The translations under genes and the position numbers were made by a program. A stretch of DNA of 5,664 nt, taken from contig CANFGA010000235.1 of the NCBI GenBank assembly GCA_947446335.1, positions 1 to 5,664 on the forward strand, written 5' to 3'. The notes under the pieces were generated by a model. The model was not told the DNA's origin. It searched no databases and saw only the letters and a program-made list of their open reading frames with translations. This DNA comes from Oxalobacteraceae bacterium (lineage in GTDB: Bacteria; Pseudomonadota; Gammaproteobacteria; Burkholderiales; Burkholderiaceae_D). Shown piece after piece: positions 1-5,394 of this stretch. Numbering within the stretch: the first letter of the stretch is position 1; each line of letters starts with the position of its first letter.

Positions 1-638
1 GTGATGTCGCCGCGAAAACGGTTGATGACGAAGCCGACGATCCGGTGCTGCTCGCTGGCCGACAGGCATGACAGCGTGCCGACGATGTGCGCGAACACGC
101 CACCGCGGTCGATGTCGGCCACCAGGATCACCGGGCAATCGACCGCTTCGGCAAAACCCATGTTGGCGATGTCCCGGTCGCGCAAGTTGATCTCGGCCGG
201 GCTACCGGCGCCTTCGACGATGACCGTGTCATATTGCGCGTGCAGGCGGCCATACGATTCCAGCACCGCCTGCATCGCCACTGTCTTGTAATGGTGATAG
301 TCGCGCGCATTCATGTCGGCCTGCACCTTGCCGTGGATGATGATCTGGGCTCCGGTGTCGGACGACGGTTTCAGCAGCACCGGGTTCATGTCGGTGTGCG
401 GCGCCAGACCGGCTGCGATCGCCTGCAGCGCCTGGGCACGCCCGATCTCGCCGCCATCCTCGGTCACGGCGCTGTTGAGCGCCATGTTTTGCGGCTTGAA
501 CGGCGCCACCCGCACGCCCTCCTGGTGCAACAGGCGGCACAGCGCTGCCACCAGCGTGGTCTTGCCGGCGTCGGAGGTGGTGCCTTGCACCATCAGCGTG
601 TGGAAGGGGAAGGGATTGATTGGGGAGTGTTGGTTCAT
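1..638 (-). CDS. cobQ: Adenosylcobyric acid synthase (CobQ/CbiP), N-terminal part, cut by window edge
   Basis: The visible 212 residues are the N-terminal synthetase domain of adenosylcobyric acid synthase. This cytoplasmic enzyme uses ATP and glutamine to amidate carboxylates b, d, e and g of adenosylcobyrinic acid a,c-diamide. Translation shows the nucleotide-binding loop QGTTSDAGKTT (residues 18-28), KPQNMALNSAVT (48-59), VEGAGSPAEINL (141-152) and DIDRGGVFA (175-183), all hallmarks of the CobQ family. The reading frame is open to the left edge. The C-terminal class I glutamine amidotransferase domain, with its cysteine nucleophile, must lie outside the window; full-length family members have roughly 480-500 residues. 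The start is the ATG at 638, which overlaps the btuD stop as ATGA. An AAGGA ribosome-binding site at 648-652 (minus strand) sits 9 nt upstream. Met16 is a possible alternative start. It is the third gene of the btuC-btuD-cobQ unit and should share its riboswitch control. Identification is firm; only completeness is unknown. Confidence 0.96.
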   Translation of the reverse strand, partial: MNQHSPINPFPFHTLMVQGTTSDAGKTTLVAALCRLLHQEGVRVAPFKPQNMALNSAVTEDGGEIGRAQALQAIAAGLAPHTDMNPVLLKPSSDTGAQIIIHGKVQADMNARDYHHYKTVAMQAVLESYGRLHAQYDTVIVEGAGSPAEINLRDRDIANMGFAEAVDCPVILVADIDRGGVFAHIVGTLSCLSASEQHRIVGFVINRFRGDI

Positions 639-1408
639 GCGGCTTCTTCCTTCGGGATGAAAATGCGGCGCGCGCCGTGCAAGATGATGTCGATCGGATG
701 GCCCAGATAGTCGCTCAGTACGTCCGCTTGCATGACGTCGGCGACCGGGCCGGCCAGCCAGCGGCCATCGCCCATCAGCAGCAAAGCATGGGTCGAGACG
801 CTGTGCGCCAGATTCAAGTCGTGGCCGACCATCACCGCCGTCTTCTGTTGTTCGCGGCACAGGCGCGCCAGCAATTTCATCACGCTGACCTGATGCGCCA
901 GATCGAGCGCATTGGCCGGTTCATCTAACAGCAGCAACGGCGTGTCCTGGGCCAGCAGCGCGGCGATCGCGACGCGCTGGCGTTCGCCGCCGGACAGCGT
1001 GCGCACATCGCGCTCGGCCAGTTCCAGCACTTCCATCGCTGCCAGCGCAGCGTGCGCGATCCGATAGTCGTCGCCGCCTTCCCAATACTGATTGTCGTGA
1101 TACGGATGGCGCGCCGCCAGTACGGTTTCGATCGCACGGTAGGCAAAGGCATCGCTGCGCGCTTGCGCCAGGAAGGCGCGCTGTCGGGCAAGTTCCAGCA
1201 GCGGCCAGTCGGCCAGCAAACGCTGGTTGATCGCGATGCTGCCGCCGTCGGGCGTGCGCAGTCCGGCCAGCGCGCGCAGCAGCGTGCTCTTGCCGGCGCC
1301 GTTGCGCCCGATCACGCTCCAGCACTGGCCTGGATCGATCTGCCAATTCAGGTTCTCGATCAGCGTGCGTGCTTTCACCTTCAGCGTCAAGTTGCAAGTA
1401 GTGATCAT
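635..1408 (-). CDS. btuD: ABC transporter ATP-binding protein for vitamin B12/corrinoid import (BtuD-like)
   Basis: This 257-residue protein is the cytoplasmic ATPase of a FecCD-type ABC importer and powers corrinoid transport through the adjacent permease. All ATPase motifs are present: Walker A GRNGAGKST (34-42), Q-loop Gln82, signature LSGGERQ (138-144), Walker B LLLLDEP (158-164) and switch His196 in VGHDLN. The length suits the BtuD/FecE/HmuV group. The ATG at 1408 overlaps the btuC stop (ATGA), and the stop codon overlaps the cobQ start in the same way, so translation is probably coupled; I see no good ribosome-binding site of its own. The frame stays open far upstream of 1408, but that extension lies antisense-like within btuC, in another frame, and has no family resemblance. 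Sequence alone would also allow a siderophore or heme ATPase. The riboswitch and cob neighbours make B12 or cobinamide the likely cargo. Confidence 0.93.
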   Translation of the reverse strand: MITTCNLTLKVKARTLIENLNWQIDPGQCWSVIGRNGAGKSTLLRALAGLRTPDGGSIAINQRLLADWPLLELARQRAFLAQARSDAFAYRAIETVLAARHPYHDNQYWEGGDDYRIAHAALAAMEVLELAERDVRTLSGGERQRVAIAALLAQDTPLLLLDEPANALDLAHQVSVMKLLARLCREQQKTAVMVGHDLNLAHSVSTHALLLMGDGRWLAGPVADVMQADVLSDYLGHPIDIILHGARRIFIPKEEAA

Positions 1409-2430
1409 GCGCGGCGCAACCGGTGCAATTGAACCAGGAACACCGGCGCGCCGATCAGCGCGGTGACCACGCCGACCGGCAATTGCTGCGGCGCCAGCAC
1501 GGTGCGCGCCAGCGTATCGGCCAGCACCAGGAAGCTGCCGCCGGTCAGCGCGGCGGCCGGTATCAGCAGGCGGTGATCGGCGCCGCAGGCAAAGCGCAGC
1601 GCATGCGGCACGATCAAGCCGACAAAGCCGATGCTGCCGGCGCTGCTGACGGCGCTCGCAGTGAGCAAGCCGGAGCAAAAGAACAAGCCCTTGCGCAGCG
1701 CACCGACGCGGATGCCCAGCGTGGCGGCCGCTTCGGCGTGCAGCGCCATCACGTTCAAGGCCCGCGCGCTGCGCAGCGCAAACGCCAGCACCGCGCCCAG
1801 CACCAGCCACGGCGCCAGCCTCAGCGGCGCACCCGACAGGTCGCCTATCATCCAGAATATCATTCCGCGCAGCCGGCTTTCGGGCGCGATCGACAGCATC
1901 AATGTGACCAGCGCCATGCAGGCCGACGACAGGATCACGCCGGTCAGCAGCAGCAGCGAGCTGCCGCCTTCGGCTGCGGTGTTGGCGCGCAAGTCGCGCC
2001 GGGCCAGCAGATACAGCAGCATCGAGATGGTGACCGCGCCGGCGAAGGCGGCGGCGTCGACCATCCACAGCGCGCCCATGAACAGCAGCGCGGCCAGCGC
2101 GCCGACCGAGGCGCCGGCCGAAATGCCCAGCACATACGGGTCGGCCAGCGGATTGCGCAGCAGCGCTTGCATCATCACGCCAGCCAGCGCGAGGGCGGCG
2201 CCGGTGACAAAGGCGGTCAACGCGCGTCCGAGGCGCAATTCGAGCAGCGTCGCCGCCAGCGTGCCGGTCTGGCCGGTGACGACTTCTTGCAGTGCGCCCG
2301 GCAAGTCGTTCAGGGCGAGCGCGATCGAACCGGTCATTGCTGCGATGGCCAGGCTGGCCAGCGCGAGCAACAGCAGCAGCGCCAGGATGACGGTGCTGCG
2401 GTGCTGCATGTTGCGGAAAAAAGGATGCAT
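1405..2430 (-). CDS. btuC: ABC transporter permease for vitamin B12/corrinoid import (BtuC-like, FecCD family)
   Basis: This 341-residue inner-membrane permease of the FecCD/BtuC family forms, as a dimer, the channel of a B12-type importer. It starts with a hydrophobic helix (about residues 13-33) and has repeated hydrophobic stretches consistent with about ten membrane spans. Family motifs are LRLGRALTAF (65-74), NPLADP followed by VLGISAGASVGA (93-111), WMIGDLSGA (193-201), GFVGLIVPH (268-276) and LPVGVVTALIGAPVF (317-331). The ATG at 2430 was chosen because it places AAGG (2436-2439, minus strand) 5 nt upstream. Met8 (2409) has no such site. In-frame codons further upstream run back into the riboswitch and cannot be coding. 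It is the first gene behind the cobalamin riboswitch, which predicts repression by intracellular coenzyme B12. No periplasmic binding protein gene (btuF) accompanies it here. A siderophore permease is possible from the family alone, but the context argues against it. Confidence 0.93.
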   Translation of the reverse strand: MHPFFRNMQHRSTVILALLLLLALASLAIAAMTGSIALALNDLPGALQEVVTGQTGTLAATLLELRLGRALTAFVTGAALALAGVMMQALLRNPLADPYVLGISAGASVGALAALLFMGALWMVDAAAFAGAVTISMLLYLLARRDLRANTAAEGGSSLLLLTGVILSSACMALVTLMLSIAPESRLRGMIFWMIGDLSGAPLRLAPWLVLGAVLAFALRSARALNVMALHAEAAATLGIRVGALRKGLFFCSGLLTASAVSSAGSIGFVGLIVPHALRFACGADHRLLIPAAALTGGSFLVLADTLARTVLAPQQLPVGVVTALIGAPVFLVQLHRLRRA

Positions 2431-2431
2431 T

Positions 2432-2505
2432 GCGGCCTTGTGGATGGATGGCCACGCGTTCAAGCTGCGCTGCCATCGGCATTGGCCTGCGTCCCCGCAA
2501 GCCAA
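2432..2505 (-). promoter_or_regulatory. Riboswitch expression platform: L13 hairpin and Shine-Dalgarno sequestering hairpin before btuC
   Basis: Two hairpins lie between the aptamer and the btuC start. The first has 9-bp arms at 2497-2505 and 2482-2490 (minus-strand TTGGCTTGC and GCAGGCCAA, one G-U pair). Its loop region contains TTGCGGGG (2493-2500), an exact 8-nt complement of CCCCGCAA in aptamer loop L5 (2705-2712), as expected for the L5-L13 kissing contact of class I cobalamin riboswitches. The second pairs GTGGCC (2450-2455) with GGCCGC (2432-2437) directly before the ATG and covers two bases of the AAGG ribosome-binding site. No U-tract directly follows either stem, so control looks translational rather than by termination. 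The pairing is read by eye; no folding energies were computed. Confidence 0.6.
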
Positions 2506-2599
2506 ATTGAACGGAAGTGCAGGAATCTGAAGCGAGCGATCGAAGATGGCGCGCCTCTGCCTGATCGCGAACATCCTGATTCGCACACATCCACCTGTA

Positions 2600-2789
2600 T
2601 TGGCCGGTATCCGGGCTGGCAAGTGGCACTGCCTCGCCTTCCCATGCTTGCGCACAGTGGCTGGAAGAGACAGTTCGTCACCCTAAAGTGACACTTGCTT
2701 ACCGTTGCGGGGGCAGCACACGTTGGCCATCGATCCGGCTTCGTGTTTCCCAGTTTAACCAGGCGCATGGACATGCGCGCTGGCACCAA
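2600..2789 (-). promoter_or_regulatory. Cobalamin riboswitch aptamer (AdoCbl class)
   Basis: The minus-strand RNA carries the conserved cobalamin aptamer blocks in the right order: TTAAACTGGGAA, a CACG...CGTG stem, CTGCCCCCGCAACGGTAA (about 2699-2716), a variable GTCAC/GTGAC hairpin, the B12 box GCCACTG (2655-2661), GGGAAGGCG (2635-2643) and AGCCCGGATACCGGCC (2602-2617). A closing P1 stem can be drawn from TTGG/CC (2782-2789) to GGCCAA (2600-2605). The aptamer binds adenosylcobalamin (or a related cobalamin) and normally represses the gene downstream. Here that is btuC-btuD-cobQ, consistent with their function. It starts a few nucleotides after the predicted transcription start near 2792. I did not verify ligand class (AdoCbl versus aquocobalamin); the long form with a peripheral domain fits AdoCbl. 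Confidence 0.95.
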
Positions 2790-2798
2790 AACGCGCCC

Positions 2799-2827
2799 AT
2801 TATAGTATGGCTTCGGTGTGGCTTTGA
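2799..2827 (-). promoter_or_regulatory. Putative sigma70 promoter for riboswitch-btuC-btuD-cobQ
   Basis: The minus strand has a perfect TATAAT at 2799-2804, 9-10 nt before the aptamer, giving a predicted start near 2792. The -35 region is poor: at 17-nt spacing it reads TCAAAG. The position just ahead of a riboswitch supports a real promoter. The flanking stretch between the cobC stop (2874) and this site holds no gene and no U-tract terminator that I can see, so read-through from cobC into the riboswitch transcript is also possible. Confidence 0.6.
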
Positions 2828-2873
2828 CATGGTTTCGATCTGGATGGTGCTGATGCGCGGCTGGCGCTGGTGC

Positions 2874-3422
2874 TCAGCGCTCGACGATGACGAGTTCGCC
2901 ATAAGCAATGTTGTGCCGCTTGCTGGCCGCCTCCTGTGCCATCTCGCGCACCGACAGGCCGCTGGCGAGCAGCAAGCGCATCGTTCCTGCATGGCAGACG
3001 ACGACGGCGCTGGCGTGGTTCATGCGCAGCAAATCGGCATGCCAGGCCTGGACGCGCTCGGCCATCGCCAGCACGCTTTCGCCGCCGCCGGGGCAGTAGT
3101 GCACCACGTCGGCGGCCCAGGCATCGATCTCTGTGCGGGGAACCGCATCCCAGGACTGCATTTCCCAGGTGCCGAAATCGAGTTCGGCCAGGCGCGCGTC
3201 GATGGTGAGCGATGTGCTTTTCAGGCTGGCAGCCAGTGCGCGCCCCAGGCCGGCGCAGCGTAGCAAGGGACTGGAAAACAGCGGCAGATCGGCTGGCAGC
3301 GTGTCGGACAATGCGGCCAGCACGCGCGCCAGTTCGGCTGGCGCCACGGCCAAATCGGTGCTGCCGTAGCAGATGCCGGGTGCGATCGATGGCGCCGGAT
3401 GGCGCACCAGAAACAGGCGCAT
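2874..3422 (-). CDS. cobC: Alpha-ribazole-5'-phosphate phosphatase, histidine phosphatase family
   Basis: This 182-residue cytoplasmic enzyme of the histidine phosphatase (phosphoglycerate mutase-like) superfamily is assigned to removal of the 5'-phosphate from alpha-ribazole-phosphate or adenosylcobalamin-5'-phosphate at the end of the pathway. The catalytic motif LVRHP has the phospho-accepting His8 next to Arg7. Arg55 (SPLLRC), Glu80 (LAELDFGTWE) and His144 (VVCHAG) complete the expected active site. The motif is RHP where many relatives have RHG, and GICYGSTDL follows, a combination I associate with CobC-like proteins of this lineage. The ATG at 3422 follows the cobS stop by 2 nt, so it is probably translated by coupling; no strong ribosome-binding site is seen. 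The specific substrate rests on linkage to cobT and cobS, since family members are hard to tell apart by sequence. This is the phosphatase CobC of Salmonella naming, not the aminotransferase CobC of Pseudomonas naming. Confidence 0.88.
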   Translation of the reverse strand: MRLFLVRHPAPSIAPGICYGSTDLAVAPAELARVLAALSDTLPADLPLFSSPLLRCAGLGRALAASLKSTSLTIDARLAELDFGTWEMQSWDAVPRTEIDAWAADVVHYCPGGGESVLAMAERVQAWHADLLRMNHASAVVVCHAGTMRLLLASGLSVREMAQEAASKRHNIAYGELVIVER

Positions 3423-3424
3423 CG

Positions 3425-4222
3425 TCAATGCCCGTGCTGCACACTGGCCAGCAAGCCCAGATAGAACACGACTTCGGTCACTTGCTGCACGGCTCCCAGG
3501 CAATCGCCGGTGTAGCCGCCGATGCGATTGACGAATTTCCGTCCCAGCCAGGCGGTGACGAGGCCGGCGGCCAATGCCGACCCCAGCAGCGCTGGCCAGG
3601 CCAGATGGCCAGTGATCAACAGAAGGGCCGCTGGCAGCGTGGCGCTGACGGTGGCGATCGCGAATTCAGCGCTGCTCATCTGCTGTGCCAGCGCCCTGGC
3701 CTTGCCGGACGGGCGCGCATAGTCCAGGCGCCAGATCAGCGCGGCGGCGGCAAGGCGCGACAAGGGGTGGGCCACGAACAGGGCTGCGATGACCGTTCCT
3801 GGCGGCAGCGAGGACAGCGTCACGCATTTCAACGCCAGCAAGCCGACGATGCCGATCGCGCCATAGGCGCCAATGTGGGAGTCGCGCATGATGTCGAGTA
3901 CGCGCTCGCGCGTGGCGCCGCCGCCGAAGCCGTCGCACATGTCGGCGAATCCATCTTCATGCAAGGCGCCGGTCAGCCAGATGCCGCCCAGCGTCGCCAG
4001 CACGATGGCCACCACGGGCGGCCACAGCAGCATCGCCAGCGCGTATAGCGCAGCGCTGGCGGCCGCCACGACGATCCCTGTCAGCGGAAAATAGCGCGCT
4101 GCGTGGCGCAGCCAGTCTTCTTCAAACCCGACCCAGCGCGGAATCGGCAAGCGCGTGAAAAATTGCAGCGCAATGAAAAAGAGCCGGCACTGATGCCGGC
4201 AACAATCAAGGAGACGTCGCAT
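3425..4222 (-). CDS. cobS: Adenosylcobinamide-GDP ribazoletransferase (cobalamin synthase)
   Basis: This 265-residue polytopic inner-membrane enzyme joins adenosylcobinamide-GDP to alpha-ribazole (or its phosphate), completing the nucleotide loop. Family motifs are ALQFFTRLPIP (18-28), LTGALHEDGFADMCDGFGGG (83-102, acidic residues expected to bind Mg), MRDSHIGAYG (112-121) and GGYTGDCLGAVQQVTE (235-250). Several hydrophobic spans lie between. The start is the ATG at 4222, immediately after the cobT stop with no gap. There is no later ATG, GTG or TTG before the conserved block, and residues 10-20 (HQCRLFFIALQ) look homologous to the N-termini of relatives as I recall them. The odd feature is that codons 8-16 encode a perfect terminator-type hairpin with a U-tract and give a cysteine-rich start (Cys7, Cys8, Cys12). 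Translation is likely coupled to cobT upstream and to cobC downstream. Confidence 0.94.
   Translation of the reverse strand: MRRLLDCCRHQCRLFFIALQFFTRLPIPRWVGFEEDWLRHAARYFPLTGIVVAAASAALYALAMLLWPPVVAIVLATLGGIWLTGALHEDGFADMCDGFGGGATRERVLDIMRDSHIGAYGAIGIVGLLALKCVTLSSLPPGTVIAALFVAHPLSRLAAAALIWRLDYARPSGKARALAQQMSSAEFAIATVSATLPAALLLITGHLAWPALLGSALAAGLVTAWLGRKFVNRIGGYTGDCLGAVQQVTEVVFYLGLLASVQHGH
4176..4200 (-). terminator. Intrinsic terminator-like hairpin inside the 5' end of cobS
   Basis: On the minus strand, GCCGGCA (4194-4200) pairs perfectly with TGCCGGC (4183-4189) around a TCAG tetraloop, followed at once by TCTTTTT (4176-4182). This 7-bp GC-rich stem plus U-tract is the canonical layout of a rho-independent terminator. 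It begins 25 nt after the cobT stop codon, as a cobT terminator would, yet it lies within cobS codons 8-16. It may work as a partial terminator or as an attenuator relieved when ribosomes cross from cobT into cobS. Function is inferred from structure only. Confidence 0.6.
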
Positions 4223-5266
4223 TCAGCCCGACTTTTGCTCGACTTGGGCCGAATCGAACGTCGCCATCTGGCGCAGGAAGTTGACCGCAGCATGCAGCAG
4301 CGGCAGCGCCAGTGCGCAGCCGGTTCCCTCGCCCAGACGCAAGTCGAGCTGCAGCAGCGCGCGCGCGCCGAGATGCTCGAGCAATTGTCTGTGCCCGGCT
4401 TCATCCGAGCAATGCGAGAAAATGCAGTAATCGAGCAGCGCCGGTTGCAAACGCGCAGCCACCAGCAAAGCGCTGGTCGCGATGAAGCCGTCGATCAGCA
4501 GCACCATGCGGCGCTCGCCCGCTTTCAGCATCGCGCCGGCCATCATCGCGATCTCGAATCCGCCGAAGGTGGTCAGGATATCGAGCGGGTTCATCTCAGG
4601 CAGGTTCGCCGCATGATGGACCACGGCCGCCTCGATCACGCGCTGCTTGTGCAAGATGCCATCAGGCGACAAGCCGGTGCCGGCGCCCACGCAAGCAGCC
4701 ACCGGAATCCGGGTCAACGCATGCATCAGCGCGGCGGCCGATGTCGTGTTGCCGATGCCCATTTCGCCGAAGCCGATCACATTGCCATCGATCTGGTCGA
4801 CCAGCGCCATGCCGGCGTTGATCGCGTCCAAGCACTGCGCACGCGTCATCGCTGCCTCAAACGCAAAGTTGCGCGTACCAAGGCCGATCTTGCGATCGCT
4901 CAAGCCTGGGCGAGGCCCGAAATCGTGATTCACGCCGGCATCGACGATGTGCAGCGCGCAGCCATTCTGGCGCGCAAAGACATTGATCGCCGCGCCATCG
5001 GCCAGGAAATTCTCGACCATCTGCCATGTCACGCTTTGCGGATAGGCGGAAATGCCTTCCTCCACAATGCCGTGATCGGCGGCAAACACCAGTATCGTCG
5101 GCTTGACCAGTTCCGCCTGCGTGGTGCGCTGTATCAAGCCGATCTGTTTTGCGATCGATTCCAGTCGGCCCAGGCTGCCGGTCGGCTTGGTCTTGTGGTT
5201 GATCGCATGGTCGAGCAAGGCAGACAATGCGTCGTCGTGGGTGGAACAGATGGTTGGAATGAGCAT
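4223..5266 (-). CDS. cobT: Nicotinate-nucleotide--dimethylbenzimidazole phosphoribosyltransferase
   Basis: This 347-residue cytoplasmic enzyme transfers phosphoribose from nicotinate mononucleotide to 5,6-dimethylbenzimidazole, giving alpha-ribazole-5'-phosphate, the lower-ligand precursor. Family signatures run the full length: KPTGSLGRLE (27-36), FAADHGIVEEGISAYP (61-76), GEMGIGNTT (167-175), GAGTGLSPDGI (194-204), FGGFEIAMMAGA (234-245) and LGEGTG, whose Glu313 matches the catalytic Glu317 of the Salmonella enzyme. The length is normal for CobT. The start at 5266 is the only ATG that gives the usual N-terminus. The frame is open further upstream but that part looks unlike CobT and enters the rRNA leader antisense. 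No Shine-Dalgarno sequence precedes the start; instead two copies of an 11-bp repeat lie there. It is the first gene of cobT-cobS-cobC and is divergent from the rRNA operon. Confidence 0.96.
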   Translation of the reverse strand: MLIPTICSTHDDALSALLDHAINHKTKPTGSLGRLESIAKQIGLIQRTTQAELVKPTILVFAADHGIVEEGISAYPQSVTWQMVENFLADGAAINVFARQNGCALHIVDAGVNHDFGPRPGLSDRKIGLGTRNFAFEAAMTRAQCLDAINAGMALVDQIDGNVIGFGEMGIGNTTSAAALMHALTRIPVAACVGAGTGLSPDGILHKQRVIEAAVVHHAANLPEMNPLDILTTFGGFEIAMMAGAMLKAGERRMVLLIDGFIATSALLVAARLQPALLDYCIFSHCSDEAGHRQLLEHLGARALLQLDLRLGEGTGCALALPLLHAAVNFLRQMATFDSAQVEQKSG

Positions 5267-5270
5267 GGGG

Positions 5271-5292
5271 TGAGGTGTGATTGAGGTGTGAT
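5271..5292. repeat. Tandem 11-bp direct repeat just upstream of cobT
   Basis: TGAGGTGTGAT occurs twice back to back (5271-5281 and 5282-5292), followed by a further TGA. In the cobT transcript this is the last part of the 5' leader, ending 5 nt before the ATG and occupying the place where a ribosome-binding site would be. It may be a slippage duplication or a regulatory site; nothing in the sequence decides between these. Confidence 0.75.
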
Positions 5293-5318
5293 TGATTTGG
5301 CATGGATTTGCCACCGCC

Positions 5319-5327
5319 ACGATAGCA
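5319..5327 (-). promoter_or_regulatory. Weak extended -10 candidate for cobT-cobS-cobC
   Basis: The minus strand reads TGCTATCGT, an extended -10 (TG, one base, then TATCGT) with four of six matches to TATAAT. The predicted start is near 5312, giving a leader of about 46 nt. No recognisable -35 lies at the right distance, though an extended -10 can work without one. This is the best promoter candidate between cobT and the divergent rRNA promoter, but it is tentative. Confidence 0.3.
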
Positions 5328-5328
5328 C

Positions 5329-5360
5329 AGGAATATATCCAGTCGCATCGATATATTCCT
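5329..5360. repeat. 11-bp perfect inverted repeat between the cobT and rRNA promoters
   Basis: AGGAATATATC (5329-5339) and GATATATTCCT (5350-5360) are exact reverse complements separated by 10 nt. The right arm ends on the first base of the rRNA P1 -35 hexamer and the left arm abuts the candidate cobT -10. The AT-rich arms could serve as an UP element for P1. The symmetry also fits a binding site for a dimeric DNA-binding protein. There is no U-tract, so it is not a terminator. Confidence 0.7.
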
Positions 5361-5388
5361 TGCCAGCAATGCCGTGTCTTGCTATAGT
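5360..5388 (+). promoter_or_regulatory. rRNA operon promoter P1 (sigma70)
   Basis: TTGCCA (5360-5365) and TATAGT (5383-5388) are spaced by exactly 17 nt, giving a predicted start near 5395. The sequence between the -10 and the start (TCGCCTCCC) is GC-rich, the kind of discriminator that makes rRNA promoters sensitive to ppGpp and to initiating-nucleotide levels. AT-rich sequence sits directly upstream. It points right, away from cobT and into the rRNA leader. Confidence 0.75.
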
Positions 5389-5394
5389 TCGCCT

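Noticed and set aside
2567..2584. GCGAA/TTCGC hairpin just after the riboswitch aptamer as a terminator
   Set aside because: It has a 5-bp stem and no U-tract. It is more likely a spacer structure between aptamer and expression platform.
1409..2629. Upstream open extension of the btuD frame on the minus strand, which would make a 664-residue protein
   Set aside because: It overlaps btuC in another frame, is arginine/alanine-rich with no recognisable domain, and begins inside the riboswitch. High GC content keeps such frames open. The ATP-binding protein clearly starts at 1408.
1423..2691. Plus-strand open frame of 422 codons antisense to btuC and the riboswitch
   Set aside because: Its composition (runs of Gln, Arg, Ala, Gly) is that of a GC-rich antisense shadow, and it runs through the conserved riboswitch core.
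2824..2829. Plus-strand TTGACA as a promoter -35
   Set aside because: No acceptable -10 hexamer lies 16-18 nt downstream and there is no plus-strand gene to serve.
4103..5284. Plus-strand open frame of 393 codons antisense to cobT
   Set aside because: It lies entirely opposite a full-length, strongly conserved cobT, has no recognisable motifs, and also crosses the cobT/cobS junction.
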